Shown: piece by piece, positions 56,332-64,000 of the stretch
Layout: the number at the start of each line of letters is the position of its first letter
Position numbering within the stretch: position 1 is the stretch's first letter
DNA from: Engraulis encrasicolus
Lineage: Eukaryota; Chordata; Actinopteri; Clupeiformes; Engraulidae
Assembly (NCBI RefSeq): GCF_034702125.1
Contig: NC_085875.1
Coordinates: 40,779,770-40,843,769, forward strand
DNA length: 64,000 nt
Direction: 5' to 3'
Notes under the pieces: model-generated
Seen by the model: only the letters and a program-made list of their open reading frames with translations
Database searches by the model: none
Told to the model about the DNA's origin: nothing
Position numbers and translations under genes: made by a program

Positions 56332-58156
56332 GAGAGGGAGAGAGAGAGAACTCATTGGATTGGTTAACACTCCTGTTAAGAATGACTTCTATGAAGGTTT
56401 TTTTCAGCTCTCTGGGACAGTAGCACAGCAAAGGCTTTCTATTGTGAGTTTGGCCAATCGTTTTGTCCACAACTGGAGCAAGAAACAGCACAAATTGAAG
56501 TGAATTCCATACATGTCAGCAACTAACATCGCGACTAGCGATTTGGAAGAAGATTCTCGCACATCGCCGCGTCATAACGCATCGTTGCGCACATGTTCTG
56601 TTACTGACCCAATCTTACATGTGTGCACACATGAATCAACTGCAATACCCTGACGGTCACTTCCTAATGCTTTCCCCTCATTCTGTGTTACCGTGGGACT
56701 AATTATCTAACCAATACAGTACCAGCAGCTTGCTACATAGCCTACTTTTGAAAGACAATATTTTCCCCGTCACATTACATGTCTCGCGATCGACTGCCAC
56801 TCCCCTCGAGATCGACTGGTAGCTCGCGATCGACTGGTTGGGCACCCCTGAATTAAACAATGAAATTGTATCTAGGCCTCACCCATGCAAGGGAACAGCC
56901 CAATAAGTGGCCCAAGCTAGCAGTGCAATGCAATGCAGAGGGAAATTGGGACTCATTCTCAGCCAGGGTGCTCCTCCACTCAGCTGTAGATATCGTTTTG
57001 TAGTGAATTCACAGTGTCATCAATATCACATGTCTGCTATGCAGAACATGTGCTAGCTGAAAGTCTCCCCCCCTCACCCCACCCCATGTTAAAATGGTGG
57101 TGCTCACAACAACGCAATGTCACGTGAAAAGTGTAAATAAAGTAGGAGTTTAAGAATACTTTACCTCTACCTCACCACCATGTTCTACTGTACAGCAAGA
57201 GACAAGAATGTTACAAGTAGCGGGGCACTATGGCGCAGCACGCTAAGCCGCCCCACATTTGGGCTTGCATGCCCATGGGGACACCAGTTCCAGTCCGGCC
57301 GGCGTCATTTCCCAGCCCTAGCCCAGCCCATTTCCTAGCTCCTCTCACACTGTCCTGTCTTTTCAATGGTGCCTCCTTTGCGTTTTCCCCCACGTCAATA
57401 GTGGATGTCGTCGACTTAGTGAATTGTATTGTAATTGTATTGTAAGTGTGTACCTGGGCCTTGTGTGGTGCTCTTCTCCTCCACCCAGCTGTAGTAGGGG
57501 GAGCAGTCCCCGTTGCTGGGCAGCGTGACGTGGGGGCCGGTGATGCTGATGCTGGTCTCCCCGTTCTGGTCGTCCCAGATCCAGCGGCCCGACAGGTAGG
57601 TGGTCCGCCGCGCCTCAGCCAGCTCACTCACCGTGCTGGACGTCAGCGCAGGGTCACACTCCGCCACCACATCTGCGGGGTCTCTGGGGAAGAGAAGAGA
57701 AATTGATGAATTGATGATCTGAGCCCTTCATGATTTCTTTTCCATTTTTTTCACATTACTGTTCATGTGAACGTGTTCATGTTTTCACCGCTCATTTGTT
57801 TTGTTGAAGGTGCAGGATTCAGTAGAATTATCTGAACAAAAATGAAGGTCTAGCACCAAAAGCTTGCAAGTTCAGAAAAGCTTTGCACAAAAAAGACTTG
57901 AAGAGTGCCGATTGTCTCCTTTTTTTGTTCAGACATTACTCATGTCGTGATTTTTTTTAGTGGAGACAGAGGCTCAGGAAGTAAATGAGTCTACCACATG
58001 TATTGTGTGAATGCAAAGCATTTGCAAGTGCCAGTAATGGGTAGCCTGTATACGAATAACATCCACACTTTCTATGCCAATTCTTACTAAGCATGAGTGA
58101 GTGAGCGAGTTTGTCCTTCTCACCTGCTTCCTTGCTTCTCCAACAGCACATTGAAG

Positions 58157-58192
<36 letters not shown>

Positions 58193-58322
58193 GTGTGTGT
58201 GTTTGTGTGCGTGCGAACGTGCGCTTCACCTCCCTCCTTCCTCACTTACTCCACGGTGTGTGTGTGTGCGTTTGTCCTCTTCCATCCCCACCTACTGTCT
58301 TGCCTCTCCTCCTGCATGTTGA

Positions 58323-58376
<54 letters not shown>

Positions 58377-60706
58377 TTCTCCATCCCCACCGGCGGTCTT
58401 GCTTCTCCTCCTGCATGTTGAAAATGTATATTTGTGTGTGTGTGTGTGTGTGTTTCACCTCACTCCTCACTCACGCCCCTGCGTAGCAAAGGTGTGTGTG
58501 TATGTGTGTCCTTCTCCATCCCCACCTGCTGCCTTGTTTCTCCTCCTGCATGGTGAAGATGTGCGTGACGAGCTCCAGGATGTGTCCGCGGCGCACGTCG
58601 GCCAGCGTCTCCAGGCGTGTCTGCACCTCGCGCCCCCGCCGCTCCAGCAGCTCGGCCAGCCGCCGGTTGTGCCGTTCGATCTTGTCCCGCTTCTCCTGGT
58701 GCCGGGTGGCCCGCCGCTGCAGACGCTGGCTCTCCTCCTGAGAACGAACCAGCAGGTCCTTACCTACCACACGAGAGAGAGAGAGAGCTGATCTTACATG
58801 CCCGTGCCCGTAGTCTAATTTAAAGGGAACAAAAATGCACTCCAGCACACTGCCCATAGCCTGTGGAAAAGACAGTGTGTAGGAGGTTTTTTTTTTCTTG
58901 TCTGTTTAAAAACTGTCATTAACCACAACAAATACAGGACATACACATTCAAACCGGCAATATAGCCCTTGATTACGCCAGCCTCCAGAGAGTATGGTTG
59001 AAAGTCTTAAAATGCAATTTGATTCAAAAATATGCTCCCGTGTGTATGCTGGAGGAGTAGGATCCCAGAATAGTCCACTTGCCTCCACATTTCCTGTACA
59101 GTGGATAATAGTTAGGCAATAGTGGGCCAACCCCTTGAGAAACACTTCACCTAATTGTTATGCAACACATAATCAAATGAGTAATACTGATGCCAGGGCA
59201 AGATAGGCAGGCAGAGATGTGGTTGGTATTCAAGTAGAAAACAATCATACCACTCTTGACTTCCTCATTCCCATTGGAAATAGCCTCTTTCAGTTGTTCG
59301 ATCTTCATCTTGCAGGACATTATCTTCCATTTCTGAAGCACACAGAGAGAGTACAGTACTTTAAGTTATAGCAGTTGCTGATATGGTCTGAGTATGATTC
59401 AGTTACCAACAACTACCCTATATGGGAGATTATGGGCATTCATTCAGGTTCACATTGAGTGAAGGTCAATAGAAGCTGTTTGAATGTTCTCTTACTAGCT
59501 GGTCTGTCTGAATCTTCTTCTCCATGGCTTGGATAACTCTGAGAGAGGAGTAAAGCAAAGAAAAAGTCACTTGAAATGAGTATGTTGCCCCCAGGCTTCA
59601 TATTCGTTGATGACAACAGAGGTGGCCAATTACCGTTGTTGAAGGCTTTCCTTTTCATCTTTCAGCGCTTTTAGTTTCTCCGACTTCTCTTTGTAACTGC
59701 AGTCAAACAATATAGAGTTAATGTACAGTACAACCACCGGTACAAGGCAAGCTCAACAGAAACACAACACAGCACCGCCAAGGGTGACTCAGTTTGGCGA
59801 AAACACTCATGGCATGCATAACATACTGGCCTAGTTTGAGTCTTTGGTTTCAGACGAGTCCAAACTCCAGAACACAAGTACATCATGTACAACAACTTCC
59901 CGCTCCCTTAGCACAATGTCAACATTATACATTAGTCATATATATACACCGATCATTTCTAAATAAAAACAGCTCTTTTGTCAGGCTGAAAATGTAACTC
60001 AACCAGTCTCGTGTACCTCCTGTGACAGTTCTTCAACAAGACAGCTAACTTGTCTTACGTTGAGCTATTGCTGCTAGCCAGATGACTTGTCAACTTTCAC
60101 TTCACAGAATGTCAAACTGATTTACTTGGTGTCTGTGTGGTGTGTGGTGAATTACGGTAAATCAGATGTAACATTTAAACCACCAAACGTGGAAAACTGC
60201 AGGGTATGGGGAAATGTTAGCTTAGCCAACGCTGTTTGCTAGTCATGTATCCTTTGTTGTAAACACTGTCCAAACAAGCTACTCTTAGCACGCTAACACA
60301 TAGCTACGACTGTTTATAAGAACTCTGATGTGAGATTGCTCGATTTCTCAGACATGTCACCCCATTTACTTGACACATATATATTAAAACGTAGTGTAAA
60401 CAATACAAATAACCACACCAACCGTTCGGGGTTCCTCCCGTCAAAGTAAACAAAATCGCCACTCTGGATGCATCGGGCACAGGTCAGTCTGCGCCTAGCA
60501 GTGTTACAGAGAGGACACCGCTCAACTGCAACATAAAGACCCTCGGCATCGTCCACAGATTCAACCATCAGAGATCCAGGCGACAAAGCAGTAGTCGAAG
60601 AGGGGTGATGCGGCCGAGGAGGTAGTCGGGCCCCGGGCAGTCCCCCTACAGTCCCATCAACAGGGCCGACTGCTCCGACTTCTTTTTCTGATAGGGGAGA
60701 TGCCAT
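51970..60706 (-). CDS. atg14: Autophagy-related protein 14 (Barkor), complete in ten coding exons
   Basis: Coding exons on the minus strand: 60706-60423, 59696-59634, 59538-59496, 59332-59251, 58763-58526, 57683-57454, 54160-54043, 53904-53814, 52962-52877 and 52273-51970. All have GT-AG borders, and phases close to 512 residues (human is 492). The N-terminal cysteine pairs C64-x2-C67 and C76-x2-C79 ([18 protein letters not shown]) are needed for ER targeting in mammals. Coiled-coil residues about 95-225 bind Beclin-1 and Vps34. A conserved central region follows ([39 protein letters not shown]). The C-terminus ends [17 protein letters not shown], the BATS amphipathic helix that senses curved PI3P membranes. 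The protein directs the class III PI3-kinase complex to autophagosome start sites. The extra length comes from a Pro/Ser-rich insert at residues about 10-47. Confidence 0.95.
52990..53060. repeat. GA microsatellite in atg14 intron 8
   Basis: About 70 bp of GA starting some 30 bp upstream, in gene orientation, of the exon 9 acceptor. On the transcribed strand it is a CT run forming part of the polypyrimidine tract. Confidence 0.9.
53158..53494. mobile_element. hAT-like MITE in atg14 intron 8
   Basis: The left end CAGGGTTTCCCAAACTGTGG is mirrored by AAAGTTTGGGAACCGCTG. The interior has GGGGGTGCG repeats. The flanks (CCATAAGC and CGACTAGA) do not match well, so the target duplication is lost or the ends are slightly misplaced. 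Confidence 0.7.
54704..55039. mobile_element. hAT-like MITE with perfect 8-bp target duplication, atg14 intron 6
   Basis: The left end AAGGGATGCAAATTATCGAT matches the reverse complement of the right end (TAGGGATGCAAATGATTAAT) over the first 13 bases apart from base one. GTACAAAC flanks both sides exactly (54696-54703 and 55040-55047). The interior is rich in ATTAATCGAT. Confidence 0.9.
55825..56850. mobile_element. 1.0 kb hAT-like non-autonomous element, atg14 intron 6
   Basis: The ends CAGGGGTGCCCAACC and GGTTGGGCACCCCTG are perfect inverted repeats, and AATTAAAC flanks both sides exactly (55817-55824 and 56851-56858). It contains a GA microsatellite (56282-56349) and repeated ATCGACTGG motifs near the right end. 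No transposase frame remains. Confidence 0.9.
57219..57446 (+). mobile_element. tRNA-derived SINE abutting the atg14 exon 6 donor
   Basis: The head GGCACTATGGCGCAGCACGC with B-box-like AGTTCCAGTCC is followed by a CT-rich body and an ATTGTATTGTAATTGTATTG tail. The tail ends about 7 bp from the exon 6 boundary (57454). SINE orientation is opposite to atg14. Confidence 0.7.
58157..58470. repeat. GT-containing duplicated microsatellite blocks in atg14 intron 5
   Basis: GT runs at 58157-58210, 58325-58373 and 58433-58452 are each followed by CCTTCTCCATCCCCACC-like text and TCCTCCTGCATGTTGAA. The last such phrase overlaps the exon 5 end (58526-58560), so part of exon 5 with its donor has been copied in the intron about three times. 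Confidence 0.8.
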
Positions 60707-60960
60707 TGACCCGGCGTTTATCTCTGACGTGGGTCCTGAAAAGACTCGAAGTCATCTCCCTGCATTGTTGGAGATTAAAAATTTAGGCTGGATCCACAGC
60801 CAGTTCGATAAGCAGGTCAGAAAATTAGTCACTGTTCAGCTTTACCTCCCGCGAACCACGTGACTCACTTTGTTTGTGTCTGTGTGGTCACGTGCACAAA
60901 CGAAGCGTCAAGTACAAGGGGGTACTGCCCAGTTACGTAATATTTGCTCCCCACCAATAA
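60707..60960 (-). promoter_or_regulatory. atg14: atg14 upstream region with two CLEAR-like E-boxes
   Basis: CACGTG occurs at 60857-60862 within CCACGTGAC (GTCACGTGG on the minus strand) and at 60889-60894 within GTCACGTGC. Both are close to the CLEAR consensus GTCACGTGAC bound by TFEB/TFE3/MITF. They lie about 150-190 bp before the start codon. TTACGTAA (60933-60940) and a CCAAT box (60954-60958) are a little further out. No TATA box was seen. Confidence 0.6.
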
Positions 60961-61088
60961 CAGCCATGCAAAGCTGTCAACTGAGCAGAAGCTGCTTGAT
61001 GCGAAATATATTTCGAATAGATGCATAGACATTCAGAACCGTGCAGCAGGCCTATATTGCTCAATCAACATCAATCACATTTATCTGA

Positions 61089-61106
61089 TTTATTTGGTTG
61101 TTTATT
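61089..61106 (-). terminator. tbpl2: tbpl2 polyadenylation signals
   Basis: Two AATAAA hexamers on the minus strand (61101-61106 and 61089-61094), about 245-260 bp after the stop codon. Confidence 0.6.
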
Positions 61107-61350
61107 TGCCTACCTTTCAGAAAAGTTGTAATATGACAAAGCAGTACGCACATACAAAAAAAGTAAACAAACGAACATGTAAATCACAAAACAATATTTT
61201 GATAACATTATGGCAGTTCCAAATAAGACACTTAGGCCTATACACTTTTCAAACATCAGTAAAAACAAACAGAAACAATTCTTCAAGTGAAGCTTCTGAA
61301 GTAGGCTATGGAAGACATGAGATCGAACCTCTTCACAGTACAAACAGTCT

Positions 61351-62572
61351 TCAGACTTTTTTGAAACCCCTCAGTATTGGGTAGATGTTCTCAAAGGCCT
61401 CATAAATCTCACTTCGTTCTTTGGCCCCTGCAACAGACACAAGGTCGTTAGAAAACACAGTCCCTGTCCCTGTGATCAAGTTAATCCAGAGTTCAGCTAT
61501 AATGACATATTGCAGATTAACAAAAAGCATTTTGTTTTCAGGCCCACCTGTCAGTACCACTTTCCCTGATACAAAAATCAAAAGCACGATGCGTGGCTGT
61601 ACCATTCTGTAGATCAAACCAGGGAAGAGCTCTGGTTCATAGCTGCAAGAGCAAATATGAGAACAGTTAGCCACATACTGTGTAGTTTACTGCAGGGGTC
61701 ACCAACCTGTCTGGGACAGAGGACTACATGGAAGGATGAGAAAGGTAGCTTATTTTGAAGAGTAGCCCATAAGTGTTGACATTCCTTACAAAATGGCAAT
61801 AGGATTTTAGGATGGTTTGCTTTTCATTAATCATGTTATAATGTTTTATTAAGGGATATGCCTAATGTTGTATTTAAACAAGATTTTAAAAATAATAATA
61901 ATAATAACTTCAGTTATTATTACCAACATTTTTCCTCATTCCTCAAAGGCGCCTCACAAGCTCTAGGAGGCTCTTGTGCTCCAGGTTGCACATTGGTGAC
62001 CCCAGGTTTACAAAGAACAAGAGGGATAGGGTCCATATTAAAGTGACTCTACTCATTTTAACAGTCTCAGGCTGCATCCGAAACCTGTGGTAGGCACTGC
62101 CATCTTAGCACTCCTGCCAGTAGTTTCTATGTAGAAAGCCAGCCACTAGTAAACACAAATCGGACATACAGCACCATCATTCACCCCATACAATCCCACC
62201 CGCACACTACGCTCCACGGACACACTCCTCTTTACCATTCCCTCCACACACCTGTGCACCATGGGCGACAGGGCTTTCAGTGTTGTTGGCCCCAAGCTAT
62301 GGAACTCACTTCCGCCGTCACTTTGTCAGTGTTCAACACGGTCTGCTTTTAAATCAAAGCTTAAGACGCACCTCTTCACTATTGCATTTCAATCCCACTG
62401 ACAGGCACTTCAACTTACAATAATTAAAGTAAAAATAGTATAGTAAACGTATTTTACATTTTAATTATTCTCCTATTTTTAATTGATGCTTTGTTGTACT
62501 TTTTTGACTGTTATCTATCTGTTTTAATTGTAAAGTGACCTTGGGTATCTTGAAAGGCACTTAAAATGAAAT

Positions 62573-62621
<49 letters not shown>

Positions 62622-64000
62622 ATAACCTCTGAACGCCCCTGATGGCTCTAATGACCAATGGCTGGATAGATTCTGGTATAGCGAAGTAACCATCGTTTGT
62701 ATGCAGCAAATATGAGAATTTACTACATATGCATTTCGTTATTTTTTGCCAGCTACATAGCAAGGCAGCCGGGACTTTCGGATGGACCCTCAGTCTTTGT
62801 GAACACAGCCCATGTAATCAGTCCATCAACATTTGAATCATGAACTTCGAGTCTATAGGGACAAGGGCATTCAGACCACGAGGCAGGAAGCCAAGGCCCT
62901 AATTTCACGTTTGCACATTACAGCACACAAGCACAAATCATGAGGCCCACACAACATAAAAAACTGTGCTTTTCAGCAGCAGTGCATTCGAAAAAATAAA
63001 CAAGTCTCAATACTGTAGCATTACTGACCCATCATACATCAAGACTTCCCAGACAGCTGTTTACCTGCAGAACTGTCTGTGGGTAAGCACAAGGCCTTCC
63101 AGGCGGATGGGGAAGAGAACATCACAGCTGCCCACCATGTTCTGGATCTTGAATTCCAGGAATCTGGCGGGGAAGCCCAGCTTCTGCACCACACGCGCAT
63201 ACTTGCGGGCAGCCAGCCTGGACTGCTCTTCACTGTTTTGGAACAAAAAAACACAGCCAAGAGAAAGAGAGAGATGATGCTGATGGGGATGCACATGAGG
63301 GTTACACACACATAGTCCAATGCCATATATAGTATGACGAGGACATCTTTATGTACATACTGTAGAAATACTGCTCCAAAGGCTTATGCAAATGTGCAAA
63401 ATTTGTGTAAACTAGAGTGAGACTCTACAGTCATGCCATCTTACATCTTATCACCTATTTGAAATTTTCTGCGGATTACATAGGCCTACACAATGTAGCA
63501 TACACAAACTGTGTTCTTAGAAACTGACTGAGTTAGCAGAGGTCACGAAATGTTTATCATTTAGTCCTATAATCGAGATAAGATATCCCAGGATAAGGTG
63601 TAGGTGATCCAAGCTTTTGAGTGAGGAGTCGGCACACTTGAAATCCTTTTTTCGTGTTTCAACCTGGTCGAAAAGTAGTTCTGCCATGGAATAAAACACA
63701 AAAAAGGATTTCAAATGTGCAGACTCCGCACTCTAACTCTTTCCTAACTGTACACAGTCCTGCTGCTTTTTTCTCCACCAACACTCTTCTCTAACCTTCC
63801 TGTGAATTTTCTTTCACAGACTGAACTAAAATCCATCATGATTTTAAAAAGTTACACCAGAGATAACACATTATGTCATCATGTCTTAGTAGAATGTAAA
63901 ATATCTTCTTATCCTCTTATAAGAGCACACCTCACACACTCTGTGGGATTATCCAAAAACAGGTTCTGACCTTTTGGCTCCTGTGCAGACCATCTTTCCA
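61351..64000 (-). CDS. tbpl2: TATA-box-binding protein-like 2 (TBP2/TRF3), C-terminal part
   Basis: Four coding exons are visible on the minus strand: 64000-63971 (continues beyond the window), 63232-63065, 61642-61548 and 61427-61351. Phases agree across all joins. They encode the end of the first TBP repeat (GKMVCTGAK), the inter-repeat [20 protein letters not shown], and the second repeat with [38 protein letters not shown] and [17 protein letters not shown], finishing GFKKV. The region forms the saddle that binds the TATA minor groove and contacts TFIIA/TFIIB. TBP itself would look almost the same here. Synteny with FBXO34 and ATG14, and residues diverging from TBP (ARFLEF, CDVLFP, RQFC, AKERSE), favour tbpl2, which acts in germline and early-embryo transcription. 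Confidence 0.85.
61693..62005. mobile_element. hAT-like MITE in the last-but-one tbpl2 intron
   Basis: The left end CAGGGGTCACCAACC is mirrored by ATTGGTGACCCCAG at the right. The flanks GTTTACTG and GTTTACAA agree at six of eight positions. A short AAT trinucleotide run lies inside near 61888. Confidence 0.75.
62150..62622 (+). mobile_element. 3' end of an L2/CR1-like LINE with ATT tail
   Basis: The plus strand encodes a degenerate C-terminus of the LINE ORF2 type ([20 protein letters not shown], then [14 protein letters not shown]), which is typical of L2/CR1 elements. A short AT-rich 3'UTR and about 15 ATT units (62574-62620) follow. It is heavily 5'-truncated and lies in a tbpl2 intron. 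Confidence 0.75.
63619..63733. mobile_element. 115-bp foldback MITE in a tbpl2 intron
   Basis: GAGTGAGGAGTCGGCACACT at the left pairs with the reverse complement of the right end (GAGTGCGGAGTCTGCACATT). Complementarity extends through TTGAAATCCTTTTTT for about 34 bp with four mismatches. A related single end is seen at 24841-24875. Confidence 0.7.

Overview
This 64 kb window is nuclear DNA from a ray-finned (teleost) fish. The evidence is vertebrate-type split genes with GT-AG introns, very long CA/GT and CT/GA microsatellites, tRNA-derived SINEs, non-LTR retrotransposon pieces and many small DNA transposons with terminal inverted repeats. The species cannot be named from the sequence alone.

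Four protein-coding genes can be reconstructed exon by exon. lgals3 (galectin-3, plus strand, coding 9457-12881) is complete, with a proline/glutamine/tryptophan-rich N-terminal repeat and one carbohydrate-recognition domain. fbxo34 (F-box only protein 34, plus strand) has its main coding exon at 45041-47437 and a likely upstream exon at 34867-35055. atg14 (autophagy factor, minus strand, 60706 down to 51970) is complete in ten coding exons. tbpl2 (TBP-related factor, minus strand, 61351 to beyond 64000) is represented by its last four coding exons and runs off the right edge. The order LGALS3-FBXO34-ATG14-TBPL2 is that of human chromosome 14q22, except that DLGAP5, which lies between LGALS3 and FBXO34 in human, was not seen. 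fbxo34 and atg14 converge tail to tail; atg14 and tbpl2 are head to tail.

Layout: 1-4.3 kb holds a decayed non-LTR retrotransposon with another element nested in it, and a short MITE. 4.3-8.1 kb shows no gene. 8.1-13.2 kb is lgals3. 13.2-34.9 kb is non-coding, probably intergenic DNA plus the fbxo34 promoter and first intron, and is dominated by microsatellites and a 1.9 kb element with TTAA target sites. 35-45 kb is fbxo34 intron containing two minisatellite-type arrays and a GC-rich patch. 45-48.5 kb is the fbxo34 main exon and 3'UTR. 49-60.7 kb is atg14 with hAT-like MITEs in its introns. 60.7-61.0 kb is the atg14 upstream region, with two E-boxes resembling TFEB (CLEAR) sites. 61.1-64 kb is the 3' half of tbpl2.

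No wholly novel multi-gene system is visible. The most interesting signals are an 11-nt start-codon microexon in lgals3, a possible in-frame N-terminal extension of fbxo34, the paired CLEAR-like sites of atg14, an 84-bp array of inverted CCAAT pentamers, and the composite TTAA element.
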